The notes under the pieces: model-generated
Databases searched by the model: none
Told to the model about the DNA's origin: nothing
Seen by the model: only the letters and a program-made list of their open reading frames with translations
Made by a program: the position numbers and the translations under genes
Assembly: GCF_014879935.1 (NCBI RefSeq)
Contig: NZ_JACSRD010000138.1
Location: forward strand, 62,001 to 126,000
Source of the DNA: Prosthecobacter sp.
GTDB taxonomy: Bacteria; Verrucomicrobiota; Verrucomicrobiia; Verrucomicrobiales; Verrucomicrobiaceae
Direction of reading: 5' to 3'
Length of the DNA: 64,000 nt
Shown here: one piece after another, positions 24,487-33,987 of the stretch
Layout of the letters: every line of letters starts with the position of its first letter
How positions within the stretch are numbered: position 1 is the first letter of the stretch

Positions 24487-25347
24487 ATGATCCGCCCCAT
24501 TCTCGCCCTTTTCACCCTCCAGGCGGCTGTTCTCGCCGCCGAACTGCCCAAAAATCTCCCTCCAGCCATTCCCCTCTGGGAAAAAGGTGCCCCCGGTTCA
24601 GAGGCCCGGGCCGCTGAGGCCGAGCAAATCGAAGGCACCAACGTCTGCAACGTCCACAATCCCACCATCACCCCATACGTCCCCGCCGCCGACCAATCGA
24701 CCGGCACCGCCGTCATCATCTGCCCTGGCGGCGGTCATTCGAAACTCTGCCTCGGTCACGAAGGCTACGCGCTCGCCGAATGGTTCCAGGAGCGCGGCAT
24801 CGCCGCCTTCGTGCTGAAGTATCGTCTCGCCCGCGAAAAAGGCAGCACCTACACCATCCAGGACCACGCCATGGCCGACGCCCGCCGCGCGATTCGCCTC
24901 ATCCGCAGTCGTGCAGACGAATGGCACCTCAAAACCGACCGCCTCGGCATCCTCGGCTTCTCCGCTGGCGGAGAACTGGCCGCCTTTGCCGCCATGAAGA
25001 ACGATCCCGGCCAAAAAGACGCCACTGATCCCATCGAGCGTCAGTCCAGCCGTCCCGATTTCCAAGCCCTCATCTACCCCGGCACCTCCGCCCTCTTCTC
25101 CGCCGAAAAAGGCATGCCACCGCTCTTCATCGCCGCCGGTTACAGCGACCGTCCCGACATCTCCGAAGGCATGGCCACCCTCTATCTCAAATACAAAGCC
25201 GCCGGCGTGAAGGCCGAAATGCATATGTATGCCAACGCCGGCCACGGCTTCGGCTACAAACCCGACGCCAAACCCAGCGCCGCCGCCCGCTGGCCCGAAC
25301 GCTTCACCGAATGGCTCACAGATAGCGGTTTGTTGGAAGCGAGGTAA
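24487..25347 (+). CDS. Secreted alpha/beta-hydrolase (esterase/xylan-esterase-like)
   Basis: A 286-residue exported serine hydrolase. Signal peptide MIRPILALFTLQAAVLAA; oxyanion-hole segment IICPGGGHSKL; nucleophile elbow GFSAGGE; catalytic His in NAGHGFGYK. The Asp is probably in AAGYSDRPDIS. This pattern is that of the BD-FAE/acetyl-xylan esterase-like group, acting on acyl esters of plant or algal polysaccharides. It is divergent from rpmH and ends four bases before the convergent sulfatase gene. Confidence 0.86.
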   Translation: MIRPILALFTLQAAVLAAELPKNLPPAIPLWEKGAPGSEARAAEAEQIEGTNVCNVHNPTITPYVPAADQSTGTAVIICPGGGHSKLCLGHEGYALAEWFQERGIAAFVLKYRLAREKGSTYTIQDHAMADARRAIRLIRSRADEWHLKTDRLGILGFSAGGELAAFAAMKNDPGQKDATDPIERQSSRPDFQALIYPGTSALFSAEKGMPPLFIAAGYSDRPDISEGMATLYLKYKAAGVKAEMHMYANAGHGFGYKPDAKPSAAARWPERFTEWLTDSGLLEAR

Positions 25348-25351
25348 GCGC

Positions 25352-26683
25352 TCACTCCTTCGCCTTCTTCTTCCGCTTCCCTTTCTTCTGCTCCTTGCGG
25401 CTTTCCTCACCATTCCAGCGCTGGTCTTCCCAGCGTGGGGGTTGCATGGCGGCGTTCCATTGGTCGAAGAGCTGTTGCAGGGCCCGGGCTTTCTCCGGCT
25501 CCTTTGCGGTGAGGTCGGTTTGCTCGCCGGGATCGGTGGCCAGGTTCACCAGCATCGGCTGCATGTCCTTGGAGGCTTTCACGAGCTTCCAATCGCCCTG
25601 CCGCACAGCTTGTTGCACGCCGAAGCGGAAATAGAGTTCACGTGGAGCCAGCTTGTCGGCCTTTCCTTCGAGCAGCGGCAGCAGGTTCACGCCATCGAGC
25701 GGGATGTCGGTGCGGGCGGCGGCTGCGGCGAGCGCGGTGGGCAGCACGTCGAGCTGGATGACCGGTTCGTGGCTCACACGACCAGCCGGGATGCGGCCTT
25801 TCCAGGCGGCGATCCATGAAACGCGAATGCCGCCTTCCCAGACGAACCACTTGTGGCCGCGCAGGCCGCCCATCTCGGCGCCTTTATAGGCTCCGCCGTT
25901 GTCGCTGATCAGAAAGATGAGCGTGTTCTCCTCCTGCTGCGATTCCCGCAGCTTGGTCATCACAGTGCCGACGGCTTCGTCGGCCTCGGCAGCCAGCGCG
26001 GCATATTGCGCGTCGTGTTTGGGCAGATGCTGGAACTTTTCGAGCCACTTCGCCGAGGCGACGTGGGGAGAGTGAACCGCATTGAAGGAAAGGTAGAGAA
26101 ACCAGGGCTTGCCGCGGCTGGCGTCGATGAATTTCACCGATTCCTGCGCATAAAACGGCGAGGTGGCGGGTGCCTCCGGCTGCTCCTCGACCAAATCCTT
26201 GCCACGGAAGAAGGACGGGCCTTTTCCCTCGCCCAAATTGCCCACCGTGCCGATGGCGAAGTCGAATCCGCGAGCCAGTGGCATGAACTCGGCGCTGGTG
26301 TCGCCGAGGTGCCATTTCCCCACGATGCCGGTGCTGTAGCCGGCGGATTTGAGGTGCTGCGCCATCGTGGTCTCGCTCAGCAGCAGCTCGCGGCCTTCCC
26401 GCGTGGGATTCGCATCGTGACCGGTGCGCGCCTGATAGCGGCCGGTCATGAGGCCGACGCGTCCCGGTGAGCAGACGCAGCCGGAGGAGTAGCCGTGGGT
26501 GAAACGCACGCCGCCTGCGGCCAGTGCATCGATGTTGGGCGTCGGCGCCATTTTGCCGCCGTAGCAGCCCGGCTGTGCCCAGCCCATGTCATCCAGGTAG
26601 AAAATGAGGACATTCGGCTTCGATTCCGCAGCGAGAGCAGAAGACGCGAGCGCGAGGCTGAAAAACAAGGGGATCAGTTTCAT
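25352..26683 (-). CDS. Secreted sulfatase with CSPGR formylglycine site
   Basis: A 443-residue type I sulfatase. Signal peptide MKLIPLFFSLALASSALA; metal ligands DD in FYLDDMGW; the Cys converted to formylglycine is C71 in CSPGR (CxPxR rule, with the uncommon Gly where Ala/Ser is usual); GKWHLG and LFLISDNGGA provide the remaining active-site His and Asp-Asn. The C-terminus is a Lys/Glu-rich tail. It would desulfate a glycan or related substrate in the periplasm or outside the cell. No maturase gene is in the window. Confidence 0.93.
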   Translation of the reverse strand: MKLIPLFFSLALASSALAAESKPNVLIFYLDDMGWAQPGCYGGKMAPTPNIDALAAGGVRFTHGYSSGCVCSPGRVGLMTGRYQARTGHDANPTREGRELLLSETTMAQHLKSAGYSTGIVGKWHLGDTSAEFMPLARGFDFAIGTVGNLGEGKGPSFFRGKDLVEEQPEAPATSPFYAQESVKFIDASRGKPWFLYLSFNAVHSPHVASAKWLEKFQHLPKHDAQYAALAAEADEAVGTVMTKLRESQQEENTLIFLISDNGGAYKGAEMGGLRGHKWFVWEGGIRVSWIAAWKGRIPAGRVSHEPVIQLDVLPTALAAAAARTDIPLDGVNLLPLLEGKADKLAPRELYFRFGVQQAVRQGDWKLVKASKDMQPMLVNLATDPGEQTDLTAKEPEKARALQQLFDQWNAAMQPPRWEDQRWNGEESRKEQKKGKRKKKAKE

Positions 26684-26737
26684 GGCGAAGAGCAGTGCGC
26701 CCTCCGAACGAAGCCGTGTGGCGGTTATATCAGGGCA

Positions 26738-29536
26738 TCAGGCCAGTTGCGTGTCCGTTCGCAGGTGTGCGGCCACGTGCAGGGCATCGGCCAGCCCGCT
26801 CAACTGCTCGCGGTCCGTGATTTTCTGGCCGTGGTCGTCCTGAATGTAGATGGTGTCGATGGCGACACCTTTCTCCGTGTTGATGCGGGCATGCGTGACG
26901 CTGTGGCCGAGACGGCCGATGGCCATGAAAAGGTCGTAGAGCAGGCCGAGCCGGTCCACGAGCTGCACCTCCACCACGTTCTGGTTGGGAGAGAGGTTGT
27001 TGTTCAGGTAGATGCGCTGCGGGATCTCATCGCCGATTTGATCGAGCATCGTGGCCGATTTGCCCAGCTTTTCAGCGATGGACTGGCTGAAGTCGAAATC
27101 CGATCCGCTGAAGGCTTTGCGCACCGACTCCTCAATGCGGTTGCGGGCGCTCTTCGACGTGACGGCGGCGAAGTTCGTGTTGCAGATGCGGAAGATGTCC
27201 AGCACGAGGTTGTCGCTGCGCTGGAAGAGGTCGGCGCTGAGAATGTTGATGCTTTCGGCGGCCAGCGCACCGGAGATGCGGGCCAGCAGCAGGTGGCGGT
27301 CCCAGCAGACGACGGTGAGCTCGGTGTAGCCCTGGTCCACGTGATCTTCCCACACCATCACCGGCAGCAGCCCGGCCGCGGCTTCCTCGCGGATCAATTG
27401 CTCGAAGAAGGTGCGGAAATGCCGGATGTGCGTGGCCACCACGTCCGCCTCGCGGAAATTGAAGTAAGCCGGCGGCATGTGCTGGAAGTGCGCCTCCACC
27501 TCGGCCTCGAAATCGCCGCCCAGACGTCGCAGGACGTCGCCCTGCAGCTCATCGAGCGGTGTCTGTACCTGCTTCATGTAATCCGCTGGTGCGTCCATGA
27601 AGCGCAGCGTGCTGTGATAGAGCTGGCGGATGGAGGCCTCCTTGTAGCCGGACCAGCTCTTGTCGCTCGTACCCTTTGAATCCGCGTAGGTCATGAGCAT
27701 CAGCGTGTCCAGATACTCCTTCGTGCGCACCACGGTGACAAACTCCTCGATCACCTGCGGATCTTCCAGGCTCTTCGTCGTCGCGGTGCGGTACATCAGC
27801 AGGTGGTTGTCCACCAGGAAGAGCAGCAGGCGGCGGCGTTCGCCTTTGAGCTGGAGACGGCGGCAGACCGCGGCGGCCAGAGTCGTGCTTTCATCGCTGT
27901 GCGTCTTCTTGTTCGCCGCACGGCCGGCATCATGCAGCAGCAGCGCAAGATAGAGCACGTACGGCTGCTGCAGGTCATGGAACAACTGCTGGAACAGCTC
28001 CACGCCTTTCAGCGTCGGGTCGCTCAACTCGTCCAGCTTGTCGATGGTGCGCAGCGTGTGCTCATCTGCGGTGTAGAGGTGGAAAAACTCGTGCTGCACC
28101 AGGTTCGTGAGCGCGCCGAACTCCGGCATGAAACGGCCGAGGAAGCCGACGCGGTGCATCTGCCGCAGCGTGCGGGACGCGTCGCCTTTCTTGGAGAGGA
28201 TGGTCTCAAAGGTCTCCCGGTTCGCCTTGCTGTAGCGGAAGCTGGTGTCCACCAGCCGGAAGTTCTCCTGGATGAGCTGGAAGAGGTCCGGGCTCAGCCG
28301 CAGATGACGCTGCTGCGTGTGCAGAAACAGGCGCATCAGCCGCTGCGGGTCGGCTTTGAAGATGCCGTTGTCCTCCGGATAGACGCGCTCATGCTTGCGG
28401 ATGAAGCCGTCGAAGCGCTCCTGCTGCTTCTCGGAGCGCTTGCGTGCCAGGAAGCCCATCAGCCGCTTTTTCTGCCCGTCGTGCTCGAGCTGCTCCAGGT
28501 GGAAGCGGTCCATGATCTCGCTGCTGCGCTGCAGGATGTCACGGGTGGCGGTGTAATAGTCGTGCATCAGCGCCTCGATGCGGCGCAGCAGTTTTTTATG
28601 GCGGTAGCCCAGGTTCGTGGCCACCGGACCCTGCAAACGCAGCGTCAGCAGATCCTCCGCCCGCTTCTCGGTGTAGTGCATCTCATTGCGCACCCGCAGG
28701 ATGAACTCATACGCCTGCTCCACCTCACGCCAGCCAGATTTCGAAATAAGACCGAGGCCCACGAGGTCCTTCGGGTTCAGCGTCCGATGCTGTGCATACG
28801 TCATCCAGATCAGGTTCTGGTAGTCGCGCAGGCCGCCGCAGCCGTTCTTCACGTGCGGTTCCTGCACGAAGGGGGTGCCGCCTTGTTTCTTGTGGCGTGC
28901 CGCCAGGTCGATCTGCCGCAGTTTGAGGAACTCCTCGTCACGGCCGTTCATGCATTCCTTGTCAAAACGGGCGCGAAACTCCTCAAACGCCTTCGGCTGG
29001 CCGGTCAGGAACCGCCCCTCCATCAGTGCTGTCTTCGTTTCGATGTTCTCGTTCGCCAGATTGATGCACTCGCCCACGCTACGCGAGCCGTGGCCCACCT
29101 TGAATTTCAGATCGTAAAAGTAGAGCAGGAAGTCGCGGATCAGTTGCGCCACCTCATTGGACACGCGGCTTGTGTTCCCCGGAAACATGAAGGTCAGGTC
29201 CACATCGCTGCCCGGACTCATCACGCGGCGGCCGTAGCCGCCATGCGCCACCACGCTCACGTTCAGCCCGGCCCGCACCGGCTCCGGCAGCGCAGACACG
29301 CTCTCCTCCCACAGCACCCGGACCAGGTAGTCGATCACGTCTGAGCGCATGCGGCAGACCTCCGCCCCGCCGCAGTTGCCGCTGCGATGCCGCTGCTTGA
29401 TGCGCTGCTCCTTGATCTTCAGGAAACGCTTCGCCTGGCGCAGCGCATCGGCCCGGCCACGCGGCAATGCCTCGCCGGGAGGGAAAAAAGCCTGCGCGCT
29501 TTTGTTCAGGTGGCGCAGATACTCGCGTTCCGTCAT
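26738..29536 (-). CDS. glnD: GlnD-like [protein-PII] uridylyltransferase
   Basis: A 932-residue protein with full GlnD architecture. The nucleotidyltransferase motif is GGYGRR (99-104) with SDVDL (110-114). An HD hydrolase domain has LALLLHDAGRAANKK, and two C-terminal ACT domains have LTVVCWDRHLLLARISGAL and VQLVDRLGLLYDLFMAIG. In proteobacteria GlnD uridylylates and deuridylylates PII according to glutamine level; the ACT domains sense glutamine. No glnB/glnK or amtB is in the window. It lies 12 bases after apt in the same orientation, so the two are probably co-transcribed, an unusual pairing. Confidence 0.93.
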   Translation of the reverse strand: MTEREYLRHLNKSAQAFFPPGEALPRGRADALRQAKRFLKIKEQRIKQRHRSGNCGGAEVCRMRSDVIDYLVRVLWEESVSALPEPVRAGLNVSVVAHGGYGRRVMSPGSDVDLTFMFPGNTSRVSNEVAQLIRDFLLYFYDLKFKVGHGSRSVGECINLANENIETKTALMEGRFLTGQPKAFEEFRARFDKECMNGRDEEFLKLRQIDLAARHKKQGGTPFVQEPHVKNGCGGLRDYQNLIWMTYAQHRTLNPKDLVGLGLISKSGWREVEQAYEFILRVRNEMHYTEKRAEDLLTLRLQGPVATNLGYRHKKLLRRIEALMHDYYTATRDILQRSSEIMDRFHLEQLEHDGQKKRLMGFLARKRSEKQQERFDGFIRKHERVYPEDNGIFKADPQRLMRLFLHTQQRHLRLSPDLFQLIQENFRLVDTSFRYSKANRETFETILSKKGDASRTLRQMHRVGFLGRFMPEFGALTNLVQHEFFHLYTADEHTLRTIDKLDELSDPTLKGVELFQQLFHDLQQPYVLYLALLLHDAGRAANKKTHSDESTTLAAAVCRRLQLKGERRRLLLFLVDNHLLMYRTATTKSLEDPQVIEEFVTVVRTKEYLDTLMLMTYADSKGTSDKSWSGYKEASIRQLYHSTLRFMDAPADYMKQVQTPLDELQGDVLRRLGGDFEAEVEAHFQHMPPAYFNFREADVVATHIRHFRTFFEQLIREEAAAGLLPVMVWEDHVDQGYTELTVVCWDRHLLLARISGALAAESINILSADLFQRSDNLVLDIFRICNTNFAAVTSKSARNRIEESVRKAFSGSDFDFSQSIAEKLGKSATMLDQIGDEIPQRIYLNNNLSPNQNVVEVQLVDRLGLLYDLFMAIGRLGHSVTHARINTEKGVAIDTIYIQDDHGQKITDREQLSGLADALHVAAHLRTDTQLA

Positions 29537-29548
29537 CGCTTTGGGGTG

Positions 29549-30082
29549 TTAGTAGCTGATGAGCGCGTGCACCGGCCCGTGGCCCCGCAGTTTCTCGCGA
29601 CCATTGAGGAAGGACAGCTCGATGAAGAACGTGCTGCCCACGATCTTGCCGCCGGATTGCTCGATCAGCGCCAGCGCTGCCCCTGCGGTGCCGCCCGTGG
29701 CCAGCAAATCGTCCGCCAGCAGCACCGTCTCGCCCGGCGCAATCGCGTCCTGGTGGATCTCGATCGAATTGGAGCCGTACTCCAGCGAGTAATCCGCGCC
29801 CCGGGTCATCCACGGCAGCTTGCCCTTTTTACGCACCGGCACGAAGCCCGCGTTCAGCCGCTGGGCGATCAAAGCGCCAAAAATGAAGCCCCGCGCGTCG
29901 ATTCCCACCACTTTGTCCACACTCAGGACGCCCGTGGCATCGATCATCCCGTCGATCGAGCGGGCCAGCAGCGCAGGATCGGACAGCACGGGCGTGATGT
30001 CCTTGAACAGGATGCCTGGCTTGGGGAAATCCGGCACGTCACGGATCGTGGCGCGGATGTGATCGAGGGTCTGCGAATTCAT
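29549..30082 (-). CDS. apt: Adenine phosphoribosyltransferase
   Basis: A 177-residue Apt that converts adenine and PRPP to AMP. Features are IRDVPDFPKPGILFKDITP at the N-terminus, GIDARGFIFG, FVPVRKKGKLP and the PRPP-binding loop VLLADDLLATGGTA. The start at 30082 (MNSQTLDHIRATIRD) matches the family N-terminus; the frame extends to an ATG at 30118 but that adds an atypical dozen residues. The 110 bases upstream, before the convergent-free end of the halogenase-like gene at 30193, hold nothing I can name. Confidence 0.95.
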   Translation of the reverse strand: MNSQTLDHIRATIRDVPDFPKPGILFKDITPVLSDPALLARSIDGMIDATGVLSVDKVVGIDARGFIFGALIAQRLNAGFVPVRKKGKLPWMTRGADYSLEYGSNSIEIHQDAIAPGETVLLADDLLATGGTAGAALALIEQSGGKIVGSTFFIELSFLNGREKLRGHGPVHALISY

Positions 30083-30192
30083 GCGCCCCGATGATGGAGG
30101 AGATGCGTGGATGCGCAAGCCTCATGCACCGCGGATCAAGGCATGAACGATCGACGGTGCGGGCCGGAAATCCGGGCGGCCTCACCAGCCGA

Positions 30193-31449
30193 TCACGCCG
30201 CCATCGGCATGCCGTAGGGCAGTTCGTCCGGAATCGGTGCGAACTCGCGGATCTTGGACCACAAACTCGAATAATCCTTGTTCACGTCTCCGCTGAGGCA
30301 GTCGGTGATTTCGCCGCCGGCATCGGGATACTTCATCACGACCTCTTTGAAGGAAAAATTCGGGTCGTAGAAGGCATAGACGAGCTTGCGCATGTTCTCG
30401 ACGCCTTCGCGCATGAGGCGGCTGTACTCCTCGAAACGCTGCGGCGAAAGATCGTTCGCCTGCAAGGCCGCGTGAACCGCATCCGCGGCCAGGACTCCGC
30501 TCTTCAACGCCAGCATGACGCCGCTGCTGAAAACGGGATCGAGAAAGGCATACGCGTCGCCCACCAGCAGGAGACCCGGCGAGGCGCCGAACTTCGAATG
30601 GAAGCTGTACTCGCTCGTGATCCAGTAGTCGCCTGTCGAGGCGCCCTCGGAGAGATGCTCCTCGATCCATTTGTTCTCGCAGATCTCACGCTCGAACATT
30701 TTCTTGGGATCTTTGACTCCCTCGCGGCTGAGGTACTTCCCTTCAGCCACGACGCCGACGCTGACCATGTCATCATGCATCGGAATGTGCCAGAACCAGC
30801 CCTTGTTCGGCACAAAGGCGATCGTGGTCGCTCCTTCGTCGATGCCCGTTTCACGCTTGGAGCCTTTGTAGTAGGTCCACACGGCCACTTTGTTGAGGTA
30901 CGGGTCCTTCATGCGCCAGCCCTCACGCAGGGTGGAGAAGGCTTCCTTCCCGGAGGCGTCGATGACGAGCTTGGCCAGCAGGTGCTCCTTCTTGCCGTCC
31001 TTGGTCTGCACTTCGACACCGATCACGCGGCCATTGTCGTCCTTGAGCAGCTTTGTCACGGTCGTTTCTTCACGCACTTCGGCTCCCTTCGCACGCGCGT
31101 GGTTCATCAGCATGAGGTCAAACTCCGAGCGCTGCACCTGCCAGGTCTGCGCGATGGTCTCGCGGTCGTAGCGGTTGAAGAAGTAGAAGGGCTGTGAGCG
31201 CTTCCCGTCCGGCTGCACAAAGCTGACGCTGTACTTCTTCGTGAAGTGGCTTTTCTTCATCGTGGGGATCAGCCCCAGCCGCTCCAGCGGACCGAAGGTG
31301 AACGGGATCAACGACTCGCCAATGTGGTAGCGTGGGAACTTCTCCCGTTCGATGACGAGCACCCGGTGGCCGTGGTCTGCGAGGATGCAGGCGGTGCTGG
31401 TCCCGGCAGGACCGCCGCCGATGATGAGGACGTCGTGATGGCTGTTCAT
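30193..31449 (-). CDS. Flavin-dependent halogenase-like/geranylgeranyl-reductase-family oxidoreductase
   Basis: A 418-residue FAD enzyme. The start at 31449 places GGGPAGTS (Rossmann) at residues 11-18; upstream sequence is non-coding. Motifs of phenolic (variant B) flavin-dependent halogenases are present: RYHIGESLIP (40-49), a Lys pair at 71-72 in FTKKYSVSF at the position of the chloramine-forming Lys, WFWHIP (WxWxIP), and FLDPVFSSGV (Fx.Px.Sx.G). A GDAYAFLDP segment binds FAD phosphate. By family knowledge it would use FADH2, O2 and halide; a related reductase or monooxygenase role is the alternative. No carrier protein, PKS/NRPS or flavin reductase is adjacent. Divergent from the DUF3500 gene. 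Confidence 0.75.
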   Translation of the reverse strand: MNSHHDVLIIGGGPAGTSTACILADHGHRVLVIEREKFPRYHIGESLIPFTFGPLERLGLIPTMKKSHFTKKYSVSFVQPDGKRSQPFYFFNRYDRETIAQTWQVQRSEFDLMLMNHARAKGAEVREETTVTKLLKDDNGRVIGVEVQTKDGKKEHLLAKLVIDASGKEAFSTLREGWRMKDPYLNKVAVWTYYKGSKRETGIDEGATTIAFVPNKGWFWHIPMHDDMVSVGVVAEGKYLSREGVKDPKKMFEREICENKWIEEHLSEGASTGDYWITSEYSFHSKFGASPGLLLVGDAYAFLDPVFSSGVMLALKSGVLAADAVHAALQANDLSPQRFEEYSRLMREGVENMRKLVYAFYDPNFSFKEVVMKYPDAGGEITDCLSGDVNKDYSSLWSKIREFAPIPDELPYGMPMAA

Positions 31450-31607
31450 ATAGATGACAACGCTGTTACGCAGGAAAGCTGTCCGCCGATACCGATGCTC
31501 ACAATACCATTTCAGCATCGCCTCCATGCCGGTTCGTGATGAGGGCGGTTGCTTGCTGCGGAAAACAAAAACTTCCCACGGCCGGCCGCGTTTGATACAA
31601 CCCCGCC

Positions 31608-32585
31608 ATGAACACGCACCCAACCTCGCTTTCCCGTCGTGAAATGATCACCCGCGGCGTCCAGGCCGTCACCGCGGGCTTCCTCGGCTCCGCTTTGGCT
31701 GAAACCAAGGCCGCCAGCTCCGAAACGCTCGTTCAGCAGCTCTACGGCAGCATGGACGAGGCCCAGCGCAAGACGCTCTGCTTTGCGTGGAGCGACCCGC
31801 GTCGCCTGAAGGTCGATAATAACTGGCACATCACCCCGCAGAAGATTCGCGACGTTCTCAAACCCGATCAGCAGGAGCTCGTGCGCGAGATTTTCGACAA
31901 GCTTCACAGCGACGAGTACAAATCCGAGGTCTGGCGCCAGTTTGATCACGACAACAAAGGCGACGGCGGCTTCGGCAGCGCCTCCATCGCGCTCTTTGGC
32001 GAGCCTGGCACCAGCCAGTTCGAGTTCGTCCTCACCGGACGCCACTGCACGCGTCGCTGCGATGGCGACAGTGAGAAGGGCGTGGCCTTCGGCGGCCCGA
32101 TCTTTTACGGCCACGCAGCCCAAGGCTTCAACGAGAAGCCGGATCACCCCGGCAACGCCTACTGGTATCAGGCCAAGCGTGCGAATGAGGTCTTCCAGGC
32201 GCTCGACGGCAAACAGCGTGATCTGGCCCTCCTCGGCGAATCCCGCGACGAAGACGGCAACGACACCGTGAAGCTCACCGGCAAGACCAAGGGCCTCGAA
32301 GGCATTCCGCTGACGGAACTCAGTGCCGATCAGAAGGATCTCGTCAAAAAAGTCATCGCCGACCTTCTGAAGCCCTTCCGCCAGTCTGAACGCGAAGAAT
32401 CCATGAAGTACATTGAGGCTGGCGGCTTCGACAACCTGCACATGGCCTTCTTCAAGAATCAGGACGTCGGCAAAGACGGCGTCTGGGACGTCTGGCAGAT
32501 CGAAGGCCCGAACATGGTCTGGTTCTTCCGCGGCGATCCCCACGTCCACTGCTGGGCGCACATTCGTGCGCCGCAGAAGGCGTGA
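31608..32585 (+). CDS. Tat-exported DUF3500 protein
   Basis: A 325-residue protein of the DUF3500 family, recognised by GRHCTRRCDG, GPIFYGH, and the C-terminal WQIEGPNMVWFFRGDPHVHCWAHI. The N-terminus carries a Tat-like signal (SRREMITRGVQAVTAGFLGSAL). The clustered His and Cys residues suggest metal binding, but the family has no assigned reaction. It is convergent with the ceramidase-like gene (six bases between stops) and divergent from the halogenase-like gene. Confidence 0.85.
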   Translation: MNTHPTSLSRREMITRGVQAVTAGFLGSALAETKAASSETLVQQLYGSMDEAQRKTLCFAWSDPRRLKVDNNWHITPQKIRDVLKPDQQELVREIFDKLHSDEYKSEVWRQFDHDNKGDGGFGSASIALFGEPGTSQFEFVLTGRHCTRRCDGDSEKGVAFGGPIFYGHAAQGFNEKPDHPGNAYWYQAKRANEVFQALDGKQRDLALLGESRDEDGNDTVKLTGKTKGLEGIPLTELSADQKDLVKKVIADLLKPFRQSEREESMKYIEAGGFDNLHMAFFKNQDVGKDGVWDVWQIEGPNMVWFFRGDPHVHCWAHIRAPQKA

Positions 32586-32591
32586 TCGCCG

Positions 32592-33965
32592 TCACTTTGC
32601 CGTCTTTGCCTCATTGAGCAGCTTCAGCGCGACCTCGACCAGTTTTTCCCCGCTGCCAGCCTCGCCGCGGGCGCTGACGATCTCGTAGTTGCCCTGCGGG
32701 TAGGCTTCCTTGTTGGGCACGTAGCCGATGCTTCCGTTCGAAAGCTCGGCGATGAAGGTGTGCTTGAATGGCGAGGCTTTTTTGAGTGCGAGGCCGAGTT
32801 CGACGAAGATCTCACCGGGCAGCGCAACCACAGCGACGTCGTCGCTGATGGCGATGACCTGCACCTCGGCGAGCAGCGGCTTGTCCTTCTTGTCGAGCGT
32901 TTCGAGGATGCACACCGTCTCCGCCATCGGCACGGTGCCGAACTTGGTCGTCAGCATGTTCGCCACCATGTCCTTCGCCTTGGCGATTTGTGCCTCTGTG
33001 AACGTGCGACGCCTGAGCGTGACCTGCTCGGAGCGGACGCGTGGGGCAAAAGTGCCCACCACTTTGAGATTCGGCCACGCGGCATCCGCCGCATCGGCCA
33101 GAGCGGTGCCGAGTTCCAGCGTGCTGCGGCGTTTGCCGGTGATGTAGTCGGTGTGATTGATGTTTCCGCAGGTTCCATTCGCAAAGACGGAGATCATCTC
33201 CGGTCCATGGCGTTCGCTGACCAGTTTCGTGAACACACCGGGATAGTCGGCGGAGATTTTCACACCGCCGCCGACCGAGGTGGGATGCATGGCGAAGTTC
33301 AGCAGCGACGCGACGGGCGTGGCATCGGTCCCCGCTCCCTGAAACAACAGTACGCCGACCTCGGGATCGACCGGGCCTGCGGGGCGATCCTTCGCCGTGA
33401 GCGCCTTTGGCTGCCAGATGGCCTCCTGCTGGCCTTCGCGCAGGATACGGCGGTTGAAACTGATGCCCTCCGCCTTGCCGATGGCGACAGAGGCATTCAC
33501 CGGCGCGAGCTTCGCCTTCGCCTGCTTCACGGACTCGGTGATGCGTCCCGGCAGGGCGCTCATGTAGGCCACGCCGGGGGGCGAGTTGACCTTCGTCAGG
33601 TCATCCATCATCGATCCGCGTGGCTGCTGCGGCCCGGAGTGCGTGTGCGTTCCGGAAATGAGCACGTGGTCGCCTTCGATGCCGCATTGCTCCTGAATCA
33701 GCTTCCGCGTGGCCGCCACAATCGGCCGCACCGTGCCAGACAGATCGAGCACGACGATCACCGCGTGTGTGCCGTCCTTCTCCATGACAATCGTCTTCGC
33801 ATAAAGCGGGTCGAGCACGCCTGCAGAGCCACGAAAGTGATAGTAGCCGCCCAGCGGCGTGCCGTCCTTTGGCGTGATGTCCACACGTGCGGCTCCGACG
33901 CGAAAGTCGCCGGCATGAAGTGGGAGTGCGATCAGGGAGAAGCAGAGCAGCAGGCGTGTGGTCAT
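32592..33965 (-). CDS. Secreted neutral/alkaline ceramidase-like hydrolase
   Basis: A 457-residue exported protein of the neutral-ceramidase N-terminal family. Signal peptide MTTRLLLCFSLIALPLHA, then VGAARVDITPKDGTPLGGY, the HTHSGPQ zinc-ligand motif, NFAMHPTSVGG and NGTCGNINHTDY. True ceramidases run to about 700 residues; this shorter form is the version widespread in Planctomycetes/Verrucomicrobia, whose substrate is not established. The start at 33965 is 22 bases after the sulfatase stop, so sulfatase and this gene form an operon. Confidence 0.83.
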   Translation of the reverse strand: MTTRLLLCFSLIALPLHAGDFRVGAARVDITPKDGTPLGGYYHFRGSAGVLDPLYAKTIVMEKDGTHAVIVVLDLSGTVRPIVAATRKLIQEQCGIEGDHVLISGTHTHSGPQQPRGSMMDDLTKVNSPPGVAYMSALPGRITESVKQAKAKLAPVNASVAIGKAEGISFNRRILREGQQEAIWQPKALTAKDRPAGPVDPEVGVLLFQGAGTDATPVASLLNFAMHPTSVGGGVKISADYPGVFTKLVSERHGPEMISVFANGTCGNINHTDYITGKRRSTLELGTALADAADAAWPNLKVVGTFAPRVRSEQVTLRRRTFTEAQIAKAKDMVANMLTTKFGTVPMAETVCILETLDKKDKPLLAEVQVIAISDDVAVVALPGEIFVELGLALKKASPFKHTFIAELSNGSIGYVPNKEAYPQGNYEIVSARGEAGSGEKLVEVALKLLNEAKTAK

Positions 33966-33987
33966 GCGACGAATACGCCTGCGGAAG

